DNA from: Papaver somniferum
Lineage: Eukaryota; Streptophyta; Magnoliopsida; Ranunculales; Papaveraceae
Length of the DNA: 64,000 bases
Reading direction: 5' to 3'
Assembly (NCBI RefSeq): GCF_003573695.1
Contig: NC_039363.1
Coordinates: 150,506,826 to 150,570,825 of the forward strand
The notes under the pieces are model-generated. The model made no database searches. It had not been told where the DNA came from and was given only the letters and a program-made list of their open reading frames with translations. A program made the translations under genes and the position numbers. Below, in pieces: positions 23,164 through 35,381 of the stretch (its first letter is position 1; the number at the start of each line of letters is the position of its first letter).

Positions 23164-24454
23164 GGAAATACCATATGGTCCTAGGAATAATATATTAGGA
23201 TGAGTCTAGTCCAGTTGACCCAATCAACTGTCTGTTTGGTCTTTTTTTAAAATATAAATTATGGTTTGGTCCTAGAAATTATAGTTTGGTCCTAGGGTGA
23301 TGTCATGGATGATGTAATTGTCATCTTGGAGTGACATAAATACCCTTTTGGGACCATTACATCATCCATGATGTCACCCTAGGATATATATAGTCAATTA
23401 TCAAGAGAGGAGATATTATTTTCAGATTCTCTTTCTCTCACCTCCATATTTTCAGATCTACTTTCTCTCTCCTCAGTTTTTTTTTTCTCTCCATTTTTTT
23501 TCTTTTTTCTTTTCTACAGCTGTTTATGTTGCAGATAATGAATCTTGATTTGAAGATTTGATCGACTACTGTTTGAAGACAACGAAGATGATAAAAACTT
23601 TCTCGAGATCTGTTGTTGTTGAAGACGAAGATGAAAAACGATGAATATGATAAAGACGACGAAGAAGATGATGAACGACGGAGTTTTAGGATTTTTTTTC
23701 TTCTCTGTTGGTGTTAATGTTGTTGATGATGATGTTGAAGTCGATGAAGATGATGAAGACGATGAAGTTTTGTGTTCTTTTTGTGCATTTGTTGTTTGTT
23801 ACTGCTGTTAAAGATGATGAATACGATGTTGCTGCTGTTTGAAGATGAAGATTTATGTGTTTTGTTGTTGCTGCTGCTTAAGATGAAATCGATGAAGATG
23901 ATGAAGAAGATGAAGATTTGTGTATTTAGGTTTTTATATGGAGTTCATTTCTGAAATAAACTCTGTTTTTTTAGGTTTTTATATGGAGTTCATTTCTGGA
24001 ATGAACTCTGTTTGTTTAGGTTTTTTATATGGAGTTCATTTCTGGAATGAACTCTGTTTTTTTAGGTTTTTATATGGAGTTCATTTCTGGAATAAACTCT
24101 GTTTTTTTTAGGTTTTTATATGGAGTTCATTTCTGGAATGAACTCTGTTTTTTTTTTAGGTTTTTATATGGAGTTCATTTCTGGAATGAACTCTGGGTTT
24201 TTTAGGTTTTTATATGGAGTTCATTTCTGGAATGAACTCTGGTTTATATGTTTTCTGAAAAAATAAATAGAAGTTAACAGGAGTTTATTTTGACGAATGA
24301 ACTACTACAAGAAAATAAGTAAAAATTAACATGGAAGGGTATTTTTGTCTGTTTTATATTTTTAAATAATTATGGACCAAATAGTAAAGGCATTTTCCCT
24401 AAGGACTAAACAGAGATGGGCCTACCTAAAAAAGGACCAAACGATATTTTTCCC
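23164..24454 (-). mobile_element. Non-autonomous TIR DNA element, copy 2 (1.29 kb)
   Basis: Same family as 10,030-11,368 but inverted. Its right end, read inward, is GGGAAAAATATCGTTTGGTC, and the left end is GGAAATACCATATGGTCC. The same GTTTGGTCC subterminal motifs, trinucleotide-rich core and palindromic minisatellite are present. A near-perfect inverted repeat (arms 23291-23318 and 23356-23383, two mismatches) lies at its left. Flanking bases are T-rich and give no clean duplication. Confidence 0.65.
23932..24245. repeat. Palindromic minisatellite, about 44-bp unit
   Basis: About seven tandem units, each with GGAGTTCATTTCTGGAATGA then ACTC and a TTTTTTAGGTTTTTATAT-type spacer. This is the complement of the array at 10.2-10.5 kb, as expected for an inverted element copy. 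Confidence 0.75.
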
Positions 24455-24772
24455 ATTTTTTTAGATTTTCTCTCTTCCCAATAAACTGTTTGCATAACGG
24501 GTTAAGGGTCCTATTTTTTCAGGGGGTATAATTGGCAAGTAAACTTTGATATAACACATCTAAAAAACCATGTCTTAGAATTTTACAAATCTTTTCTTGT
24601 TGGAAAGATTTTAAAGAGATCTACACAACGAGTACGAACAACAATATCAATTTTATATTTTTTACGAAAAAGTGAGAAGCAATTGTCATTTTAGGCATAA
24701 ATTTCGAAATTTGGATTCATAACAATTATGCATCCACCACAAATGATGCGCTATGTAGACACCATAAATGAT

Positions 24773-25590
24773 GGAAAAAATTTGCTCTCGCACTATGAGA
24801 GCCTTATTGAACTAGCATAATCCTGACTTTTAGATTTAGTGAGATGTGACATCATCTAACTGCCAGCTAACCAAATTATGTCACCGAATAATTGGTTAAA
24901 AGATAAGCTAAAATATTTGCATTTTCCTTTATAATTTCGTTCGTGCAGTCTAAAGCATATTGCTAATATACCTACTATCTTGTCGTTCTTCCTTATTATG
25001 TTTTCTTTATCCAATTGTAATTAAGATTAATAATCAACCTTTTTTTTCCAATTGAAATCAAGATCAATCAATAACCATTCTGATCAATGATAATTAATGG
25101 TTGAATTTCATAGGATTGTGTAATAACCTAGGGTTTTTAGTTGTTATCATCATGATCAATACCTTTGAATTTTAAGCAAACCACTGTTCAGCGTAATTTT
25201 TTATGACATTTTCTCCCAACTCGAGCTACAGAGATACCAAACAAGAACAAAATTCATCATCTTAGCCTTGAGTTCATAAAGGTCCAAGTCTAAACATACA
25301 GTGATCATCATCTCATATGCTTCATCATCGTCAATATCATAATTATTCTTGGTTATGATAATCATTAATCTTTTCGTCTCCTTTCCATTAACGATTCTTG
25401 TTTGTTCATGGCAGGATCACGACAAAAGAAGGTAATAAGATATTCGTTAAATACACACGAATTCTTCAAAATATTCGGTAGATGATGGAAGTTAACTCCC
25501 AGTTAGATTACATCATATCTTGCTTAATCCAACGAATATGAGTCTGCTAGTTCAATAAGGTTCTCACACTGCGAGAGCAAATTTTTTTCC
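24773..25590. mobile_element. MULE-type MITE, 818 bp
   Basis: Terminal inverted repeats of about 45 bp start GGAAAAAATTTGCTCTCGCA on both sides with a few mismatches. A perfect 9-bp duplication ATAAATGAT flanks it (24764-24772, 25591-25599), the size expected of Mutator-like elements. No transposase frame lies inside. Confidence 0.75.
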
Positions 25591-25707
25591 ATAAATGATG
25601 CATAACAAATTATGCATACATAATTTGATTCATGCATCTATTAGTTGGGTTATGCAACCATTAAAATGATGTATATGCCTAAAATATAACATTTTTACAA
25701 TAAAAAG

Positions 25708-28157
25708 TGTTAGAGAATTGCTCGGTCGAACTCGCAAGCGTTGCTATCTCAAGCTTGTTTGTCAAGTTTAGTGATCAAAACTATAAGTCTTGATTTCTAG
25801 TCTACTTATAGCGATTTCTCGGACTAGGATAAATTGTGTAGTTGAGCTTTAGACTTCACGGCGTTCATCAATTGAAGACGAAGAACTACTAAGGAGATCT
25901 TGTGGAACTTCATCAACAAAAGGGATGTGGAGACTGAAACTCATCGATCACTCAGAAAGTCTATTTCTACTCTATCTCCTACTTGAGACAAAAGTCGTAT
26001 AACTATATAGTTTTCAATTTATGCACATTTGATATTTCGAGCTGATTTTAACTCGCTTACATATTTCTCGAAATATGGTAAGCTTTCGCTTTAACCAAGT
26101 TGATTTTATATTCTTAAAGAAAGTCAAAAGATGATCATGTGGAAATCGCCTGGTACCATCTTACATGATTTGTGTGATACATTCATTTTATGTAGACTCG
26201 CAATGTTTCGTATTGATCATTCGATCACTTGAAAATTTCTTTGAAGCTAATAGTTTGTGGGAGACAACTATTGTCGTCTTCTAAGAATGTTTCAATTATT
26301 GAAATGGAGTTTAAAACACTTAACCTTAATTGGATTATAGACATGGATATGTTGATCCAAGACCGGTTTGGTATACATACCCGTGTGCGTACTAGCGAGG
26401 TCAGTTGAAGCCCGGGAACTTTGGTATGCGTACCCGTACGCGTACTGATTTCAACTGATGTTTGGATGTGTGACAGTATGCGTACCCGTTTGCGTAATGT
26501 CGACACAGTCCAAGTTATGCGTACCCATTTGCATACTTGAGTGAGTTATGTTCTAAAATCGGTTATGCCATGAACCAATACATTAATGAAATAAGGAATG
26601 CAATCTTTTGCAAACTGTAACTATAATGTTCATGAATTGATTCGAGTGAATCAAACCGATTTTGTTTCAATTGTTTCTTGTATACTTCTATGAGAATATA
26701 AACAATTGAACATCTCTAGAACTAGTTTCATTTGAGTCATTTGAACTAGTTGCGGTTAAGATGAATACGCTTGATATGAAAGTGTTCATATGGCTAACTT
26801 CGGTTAACTATTGTTGAGCCAACAAGGTGTACATATTTAGGTACGGTTATTCGTATCTAAATGAAGGTACATTTAATTGTGTGTAACAAGCTAAGTTCGA
26901 TATAAAAGTTGAGAGATATTAGCTTGAGTCTAATCAGGTTTTAATCTAACGGTGAATATTGAATGCTTTGTTACCAACGTAACATTGATTGCAAACCCTG
27001 ATTTGAAAAACTATATAAGGGAGAACTCTAGCAACTGGGAAACCTAATCCCCACACCTTTTGTGTGATACTAGTTGCGACTAGAGTCGATTCTCCTTTAA
27101 CCTTAGGTTTTTTCCAAATCCCTATAAGTTAACAACTTGTAGACTTCATTGGGATTGTGAAGCCAGACCCAAATATTTTCTTTATAGTTGCATGTTCTGA
27201 TATTTCCCGTTTCTATCGTATTGAGTACTATCATCTCTAACATTTGCTCGAAATTTAATCTCCGATAGGCAAGATAAAAAGTAGTCACAAATATCTTCGT
27301 TTCATCGTTTGTGATCCCACGGTTTCTTTTTTCGTTTCCATACGATTAAGATCATTGTGAGGTGATTGATAATGTTAGGCTGTTCTTCGGGAATATAAGT
27401 CTGGTTTATCAATTGGTTCCTGTGCACAATGATTTGTCAAAAGACGAAACAAAACTTATAGGTATTTCTGTGGGAGACAGAGTTATCTATCTCAATAGAC
27501 TTTTCTGTGTGAGGAAGATTTGTTTATCAAGTCTTAGACTTTGGGTCGTAGCAACTCTTTGTTTTAGGTGAGATCAGCTAAGGGAATCAAGTGCGTAGAA
27601 TCCTGCTGGGGTTCAAAGACGTAAGGAGCGCAACTGTACCTTGATCAGTGTGAGATTGATTAGGGCTCAACTAAATTCTAGTCCGAAGTTCATTGGTAGT
27701 AGGCTAGTGTCTGTAGAGGCTTAATACAGTGTGGTGTTCAAAGCTGGACTAGGTCCCGGGGTTTTTCTGCATTTTCGGTTTCCTCGTTAACAAAAATTTT
27801 GGTGTCTGTGTTATTTCATTTCCATTATATTTATTTATATAATTGAAATATCACAAGTTGTGCATTAAGATCAATCAGTTCTTGAATCCGACCTTTGGGT
27901 TATTGATTGAATTGATTGATACTCGGATATTAGTTTGTGACACCGTCCAAGTTATTTCTCTTATTCAATCGGGCTCGCAAATTCCTATTTGTTTGATTGC
28001 GGATTGAATTGAGAAATTGAGATATAAACTCTTTGATATACTCTTCTAAAGATTGAGTCTGAATGTCTAGTTGATTCTATTGAAAGTATATTGGAGTTTT
28101 TCCATACAAATTGCTAAGCGAAATATTGGGTGTGGTTGTTAGACCCCCGCTTTTTTA
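25708..28157 (+). repeat. 5' LTR of element A
   Basis: 2,450 bp, TGTTAGAG to a CTTTTTTA end (the usual terminal CA is TA here). It contains a small set of repeated TATGCGTACCCGTTTGCGTA-like units around 26,350-26,540. Related to, but distinct from, the LTRs of element D. Confidence 0.75.
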
Positions 28158-28387
28158 ATTGGTATCATAGTAGGGAAACACGTTTAAGACCTCATAAGTT
28201 TGTGTTTGTGGAAATCTGATTTGTGTGGGTAGTTTATCTCAAACTCGTGCACATAGATAAGATTTCCTAAAGTTTTGATTATGCTAAATGTCTTGGGCTT
28301 ACCTCCAAGGATAACTCCTTTGTTGATTCTTCCGAGTCTCGTGGTAAGAATTTTTCGTTATCAGATTCAGATAACATTTCCCCTGAT

Positions 28388-29339
28388 GTGACATTTAATA
28401 CTATATATGAAGCTGAAATGGAACTCACCAGACCGTTAAAAAAATCTGCTGAAATCATTGATTTTCAATTTTCTAAAATCAAGACACCTGAAGAAAAGAA
28501 TGATCAACTCATTGATGAATTTGAGAAGTCTCTTGAAAGAGAACGTGAACTCCACTTCTTTATTGAATCCCTCTCTAACAATATCGAAAAGTTGGTTCAA
28601 GAAACTACTTTATAGCGTGAAAATATTAGTATGCTTGAAGATACTGTTAATGAAGACTCAATTAGAGAAGAATGTTTAATCAAGGCTCATTCATCAGAGA
28701 TAAAAAACCATCGTGTTGAAAAAGAGAAACTTGTTGCATCTCTTCGATGTGCCCAAGAACAGTGTGATACCTTAAAAAAAAAGGAAAACTCTGTTTTGAT
28801 GACCAAATCATCCTCATTACCTTTTTCAAATACTCATAAGGTATTACCAGGCGTGAAGAAAATTCCCTTCAAGGAATTATCCGCTTTGAATCACTTGCAA
28901 AATTCGCGTGTGACGTAAAAGGTCGTGAGTCAAGGGAATTATGTTTCTGATCCACGATACTGTTCTTTTTGTGGAAAAAAGAATCACCATGTTTTACATT
29001 GTTTCACTAGAAAGAAACAGATTTCTGAGCTTCGAAATCTACTTCTTTTTACAGTCGACAGAGTAAATTGTCTGACGACATCTATAATGTATTTCATTCT
29101 TGCAGAAAACCAGAACTCTCATAAAAAGGATTCCAATAGTAACTCATCTCGAAATCTTTTCTGGAATCGTGTTCCTTCTCATGATGCAAATTCTTACACC
29201 AATATACACATTCCAAGTAGTTATGAGAATAAAACCGGTAAGTTTAAGTCTAGGAGGTGGAGATCTCACAGTTCTGATCATCTGGAACCAATCTCTAGAG
29301 GTCCTAGACTTAGTTCTCAGAAAAATCTCTCTGATGGAT
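28388..29339 (+). pseudogene. gag remnant of element A
   Basis: Consecutive gag-like pieces, broken by stops near 28,613 and 28,916, form a charged coiled-coil stretch and then a zinc knuckle (CSFCGKKNHHVLHC, a CX2CX4HX4C motif) near 28,961. The amino-terminal capsid part present in element D is missing. The reading resumes after the inserted TIR element at about 34,621 with a Lys/Arg-rich stretch and ends near 34,773. Not functional. Confidence 0.6.
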
Positions 29340-29452
29340 GAGTGCGACTATGTGCACCCTTACTAAACCAGGGGTTCACGTTCCTCCCTTCTTTATTGGT
29401 TATAAGCTGACCTTGGGTTATGTCTGGTTTATGATTTTTTTTTATAAATTTA

Positions 29453-29490
29453 CTAGCGTTCAACCCGTGCCGTAACGGCACGGAAATATA
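29453..29490 (-). mobile_element. Helitron-like 3' terminus
   Basis: On the minus strand a GC-rich stem-loop (CCGTGCCG, TTA loop, CGGCACGG) is followed about 9 bases later by CTAG and then T. This is the hairpin plus CTRR end typical of Helitrons. The matching 5' TC end was not located, so the length is unknown. Confidence 0.45.
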
Positions 29491-30570
29491 TATGCATTCT
29501 AGTCAACCGTTCATATATATATATAATACTTTCCGAATTTTCATCTAGTCACTCTACCCAAAGACCCATTTTCGGTTATAGCGTTTATTGGGTTTATGTA
29601 CATTATTATTGAATGAGCAATTTATTATAGGAAATTCCTACTTATGGGAATCAATTACCACATATGGATGGTAAAATCAACCAATATGCATCCCACAAAT
29701 TTAAACAACCCAAATCTTTTATCTGGGGGTGGGCCTAGAGCCAGGGTTAGCCAACCCCTGGCTTCTCCTTACATACTCAATGAATCCCGATCAACCTCCG
29801 TAGCTAACTCATCGGTGAATCAACCAATACATGCTCTTAGCTCCTACATAGATTTTCCGTTGAAAAATTGGAGCAGAGAGTTTTTTGCAAATTCAAATAT
29901 AGTAATAGTTTTTTAAGATTTCTGAAAGGAGATAATAGCTTACAGCTCAAGAAACAAATCTGACCATTGCATGCTAGATTACATTGCAGGATATATGTCA
30001 TCGTCCATGAATTATATTTGAAGGATTTCTATGTGCTGAAAACCCTAGAAATTAAGATTTGATTGTTTTCCTATTGGCTCAATATGCAGTTGGTATTTTT
30101 CTACGTCTGGGATGCATAGGTCGTCGTGAACTCGATAACAATTAAAATCCCTCAAATCCCAACCAAAACTGCTCAGGTGATTGAACGCCCCATGCGCGGT
30201 ATTTAAGAGCACATGCTCCAACTTTAACTGTGAGCTGTTGAATTGTATTGAGATAGATATAATCTAGACTGCTAGTTGTTTAGGCTAACTTAGACATGAC
30301 CTCTTTTGTATTATAGATTAACAAAAGTTAAATTTTTTTATTTATTAGGTAAGTGAATTACATGTCGGGACTTGCTGAAAATTTGGAAATAGTCTCAGAT
30401 TATCACTTCTATCTCTCTTCTCCCTCTACATTTATAGTAACCTTTCACATTTCTTTTTCTTCACTTTTTAATCCTCTATTGGAACATTCACATTTAACTT
30501 TAAATCTCTCTTCAATTGGTATGTTCTTCCAGCTGCAGATACAGAACGCCAATTTTTGAATTAAAAGTTT

Positions 30571-32859
30571 TTTTTTTTTTGGTAAGTTAGGTATTCATTG
30601 AAACGACTATCTTAAGGCGTTAGCAGCCGTTACAACAGTAGAAAAGTCGACAGAAATACATGGAAAGGAAAAGACATACAAAATCAAGTAAATGATAAAA
30701 CCACCAAGAGGTGTTGGATACGCATATGTTGCCTTGTTAAAAACCTTGACAAGGAAAACCCCGGGAATAAAACCTCGACGAAGGAAAAGATCACAACGCG
30801 ATGAGTCCTAAAGAAGATCCTAAAACTATAAATGTAAATATGACCATAGCAAATGTAATTCTTCGTAATCCTAGGAAGCATTCGTTCTCCTTCTGTAGCC
30901 GATGAGTAGTCTTCTAATACTGGCAGAATGAGCATATGAGCTCGAGATAAAACTATCAAGATGGATTCCTGAGCCCTTCTATCAATAATAAGTATGATAA
31001 AAGTGTCATGATGGCTTATACGGGAAAGATATGTCTTCTTAATGACTGAGGATGACGGTGTAACCCTTTCCTCAATCGAAGATTTGCTCGGTAGAAGTTG
31101 TATCTTTAAAAAAATACAACCAAATAGAACACAACCAGTATTGATTTCAGCATCATGTTGTTTCACAGGAGTCTTCATCTTCCTATTCCAATAAGAACCA
31201 CAAAAGTATGTTAAAATCCACATTAGCCTTATACAGACACAATACAACATAAAATGGAAAGCTAATAAAAAGGAAGCAAATTATAATTACGGCTAACACT
31301 AGATAGGGATTTAAGGAGTGACAAAAATGAAGTTCGCTGTAACAAATTAAGGATTTAAAGTAAAGTCTCAAGTCCAGCCCAGTTCAGTTGATACTGACTA
31401 CTAAAACTATTTAGCATTTTTAGACATCTCATCTAAGGAAAATTCAACTGAACAGTGGAAAATCATGTAAAAAAAATTATCCCTAATGAACCTCAAATAT
31501 TGTCATCAAAATAAAGATATAGCAAGAATAATTGAAATAATTTAAAGTTCAGAAAAAAGGCTCCTGTTTAGCCTAAGATACAAATCAGCACGGCAAAAGG
31601 TCACGACACTCCTGGGCTTGAGGTTATAAGCAGATTCTTAGATGTCAAAAGAGAGCAGGAGCATATTAGATTAGGAAAAAAAGGTAGAAGCAAAGAAAGC
31701 AAAGAAGGACTTGCCTGGGGGTTGATTTAGGATCAGCAGAGTTAGGGTCTGGGATTAGGGGAATAACAATTATTTTTATTTATTATTACTATTTTTCCTA
31801 AGGTAGAAAAAGGATTTATAGAGAAAAATCACCAACATAAAGAAACTAAGTGAAAACTTACGATTCAATCCAAAAATAAGGAGAAGAACAAAAATGCAAA
31901 TACAGATCACCAAAACCAACAACTTAAAAGTCATGACCAAAAATTGGATCAATTCCTAAAAAGACATAACAAATTTATTTGATTCGAGTTCTATTAAAGA
32001 AGACAATCCCAAAAAAAACTAGCCAAGATAAAACTATCCCCATCCCTGTTCACAGTAAAATTTAAACAAGACCAATTAAGAAGAATAGAAGGACATCTTT
32101 AATTAGAGGTTTTTTAATAAAGAAGAGAAACAACTTTTAGACCCTCAAATTTATCTTTTCCGGTTCAAAATCAGAAAGATCCAGGAAAGGCAACAATAAT
32201 TGAAAGATTAAAGGAATTTTTTTAGAGAAACAGAAGAGACAGAAGAAAGTGAGATGAACTATTAGTAGATTTGGGAATAGTGAGAATAATCATGATGGTC
32301 ACCATTTTGAAATTAATTTAAAACTATAAGAAAACATCCAGAGAAGAGGGGAAAGAAGGGTTTTTCATTTGAAGACTTTAGCAAAGTTATTTAAATTTTT
32401 CTGTCAGATCAGGGAGATTGTTTCATTTTTCTTATTTTTTTTTAGATTGATTTCTGGTTACGACTAAGAGAGGAGAATATAATCGGACAACAAAATTTCA
32501 AAGAAAAAGAGACAAAGACCTAAGAAGAAGAGAGTGGAAGATAAATCAAGACAAAAAGAAAACATCTAAATAGATAAAGAGAGTGAAAGATAGATCAAGA
32601 CAAAAAGAAAACATCTGAACAAATAAAGAGACCATAAATAAAAGAAATAAAGATCTAGAAAGAAGAAACAAAGTTTGAGGAGAGACAATAGAATCCAACC
32701 AAAGAGAAGAATCAGAAAGGATCCACGGTAAAAAGAGACAGAAATACCAGAATCAACAGATCCATAAAGAAAAAAAAAATAGAGAGAAAAGGATCAGAAC
32801 CAATACTCTCAAAAGAAAGAAAAAAAATCAAAGATAAATGAAATAAGAACTCAAAAATC

Positions 32860-32890
<31 letters not shown>

Positions 32891-33047
32891 AAAAAAAAAG
32901 AAGCGTTGATTCTTATTACTATCAAAACATCTAAGCTATTTGATCCCATTATCATTCCCTAACTCATAATCCTGATAAGCCCCCAAGCTTATCCTTAGAG
33001 GATTACTCCATACTCGGAAAGAAGAAGAAGAATTCTGGAGAGAAGAG
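30571..33047 (-). mobile_element. Non-LTR retroelement, 2.48 kb, minus orientation
   Basis: A perfect 16-bp duplication (TTTGAATTAAAAGTTT at 30555-30570 and 33048-33063) flanks the stretch. A T run directly follows the left copy, which is the poly-A tail of an element inserted in minus orientation. The 5' side is a long pyrimidine-rich tract on the minus strand, including a 29-base A/T run at 32860-32888. I found no endonuclease or reverse transcriptase, so it is a truncated or non-autonomous LINE-like copy. Confidence 0.65.
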
Positions 33048-33703
33048 TTTGAATTAAAAGTTTGATGCTCATCATTTCATCTACTGTATGTCCATCATGT
33101 TGACTTAATTATCATATATACCCATGATCAATATTAACATAAACGAGAGGAAATTTCGTTTGGTTTCAGATTATTTGAAATAGGGATCATTGACAGACGA
33201 GACTTAATTTTAGTTGTGATGACAAACCTCAAACCACACTTGCTTAAAACTCTTGTCTTTTTCTTCTTCACTCTAACGATTTATATATATCCAATCCAAA
33301 AAGAACAAAAAAGAACAAAGAAAACCAATATCATCAAAATTCATATCATCTTGTGATGATCTTCACATAATTCACTCTTTTTATATTGGCCTCTCTAGCT
33401 AGGAACGGACACACAAGAAACAACAACATCTACAGCAGTTGAAAAATTAAAATGGAATATCAAAACGATCAGCTCCTTTGGATATCAGCAACATCTAGTA
33501 TGGATGATGTTATCATCCCAAACCGTTCGAAAACAGACGTAGCTCTGGTATTCCTTGTTTGTTCTAGTTCTTGGTGATTTTACACTAAGCTTCTTAGTCA
33601 ACAATTTTCTCAACAGAAGTTTCAGATTGCAATTTTAGCTTGTGTTTATGGAGACTCCATAATTTGATAAGTGATAACTGATCTTCTTATAATAAACAAA
33701 GGG

Positions 33704-34425
33704 GACCTCTCTCTCCTCTCTCTCACTCATTCTTCTTCTTCAACAAAACCATCAAAAATAATCATTCTCTGCTCAGATCTAGTACATTTTTGGACTAGAT
33801 CTGAGGAGATTTTTTCATTATTCCTTGCTTTCTAGGTTAGTTAGTAGATTAGTTTGGTTTTTATTATGTTTTCTACTTATATACATCATTTTGGTGGGTT
33901 TATCTGCTCTTTTGAGGTTTATCTTCACTTTAATGGCGATTCTTGGTTATTGGGTTGAGTTTTAAGATCAATAGTGATACTCTCCATGCTCTCCAACGAC
34001 GAAATCTTCATCTTGGTTGTCTCCGGCGACAAAATCTTCATCGGAATCTTCATCATTAACTTATCTGGCGACGAAATCTCCATAGATGGTGTTTTTGACG
34101 CCGGAAGCTTCATCACTAGTTATAAGAGATTTGAGAAAATCACTCCTACTTTGGGAGCATTTCTTTCTAAAGAAGAAAACCAAATTAAATGGTTGGAATT
34201 TAATTCCGAGAAAAACCATCCTTCTTCCGATTTAATCAGATCTTTTTCATACTTGTATTTGTCTTACTCCGGTAATCCTTCTCTTTCTCTTGTCAGATTT
34301 CTCGGTAATGTACTCTTACGGTATGTTCTTGTTACTTTGTATTCTCTTATTTTCGATCTTAAACTCATTGTAACCTTGAAATCCCATTAATGAAAAGGTT
34401 CCTTGTTTATCAAAAAAGAAAAAAA
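33704..34425 (+). mobile_element. Short non-LTR retroelement, 0.72 kb
   Basis: AAACAAAGGG is present at both flanks (33694-33703 and 34426-34435). The element starts with a CTCTCTCC-rich leader and ends TTCCTTGTTTATC then an A-rich tail. An open frame of 138 codons (33974-34390) has no family I recognise. The 10-bp duplication and tail indicate insertion by target-primed reverse transcription. Confidence 0.65.
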
Positions 34426-35156
34426 AAACAAAGGGAAGAGGAATAGAAAAAGCTTGGGTACTGTTCTACTGTGTCTAATATTTGTTTTTCCAATATTTTA
34501 TTTTAATATTTAAAAGTTAAGCAACGCAATTAACTAGAGTTGGATAGATAACTAATAAGGGAAGGAGGAATGTGCACCCCTGGTTTAGTGGGGGTGCACA
34601 TAGATGTACTCCTGATGACTCCTGATGGATTTGTTAAAAGGGTTATGACTATTTCCTCTGGAAAGAGAAATAACCGAAGGAAGGCAAGGAATACAAGGAT
34701 CAAACCTTCAGAAGGTATTTACAATTCATCTCTCAATTCTCATACTGGTATTACATCTCACTCTGCCACCTAACTCTAGGTAACTTCATCCTTGTATCTA
34801 ACTTGAGAGTTGCAAGATGATTTTTGAGAGTAGCTCAAGTCTACTGTAAATTGTCTTGTGTTTGATTTAGTGTTTTTTTTTTTGTGAAGGTCCAATTCTT
34901 GACTCCCGGTAACTTTTGCATCTTTCCTCTATGCTCTAATTTATTCTTTTGATTATTGAGCTATGAATGTAAGAGATATTAGAAAAAAAAGTGTGTATTT
35001 CCTTTTATTGGATACCTTTGACCTTCCTTATCCGGTCCACGAACGTCTGTGTCCTCTCTTGAGAGTTTTTTAGGGTTTCCATAACAAGGTTTTTCTTCTC
35101 TTGTTTATAAGCATATATATTTTATATACTGTTTTTCCATCCCTCATAAAAATAAA

Positions 35157-35381
35157 ATGGAGAAATCTTCAAGACCTCAGGAAGTGGTGAATCTTGAGAT
35201 GGAAGAAGGCGTTAAAGCATGTGATTCAGTTCAAGAACTTGTCTTGAAAAAGATGATTGCAAGGAAAGAGTACAACTCCTGGATTGGTGAACCTGTCAAG
35301 GATTTAATTCTTTTTCAGAATGACTCAAAGGTCGAATTTCCAAATCTTCAACTAAAAATAAACCATCTGATTGATGGTTAG
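35157..35381 (+). pseudogene. Small downstream frame of element A
   Basis: A 74-codon frame begins in good context after a TATATA-rich stretch and ends at a TAG; the same frame stays open for about 30 codons past it. It is Glu/Lys-rich with a possible coiled coil. It occupies the position of the basic 113-aa frame of element D but shows no obvious similarity to it. No known domain. Confidence 0.3.

Larger units (their letters stand above)
29340..34611. mobile_element. 5.27-kb MULE-like TIR element inside element A
   Basis: Both ends begin GAGT and share CTATGTGCACCC then ACTAAACCAGGGGT inward, about 40 bp of inverted repeat with a few mismatches. The 9 bp outside are CTGATGGAT at the left and CTGATGACT at the right, consistent with a slightly diverged Mutator-type duplication. 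The interrupted gag frame of element A continues on the far side. No transposase is recognisable; the interior is largely other insertions. Confidence 0.55.

Noticed and set aside
30684..31250. Minus-strand frame of 188 codons
   Set aside because: It lies in the 3' part of a non-LTR element, shows no known domain and has no support as a separate gene.
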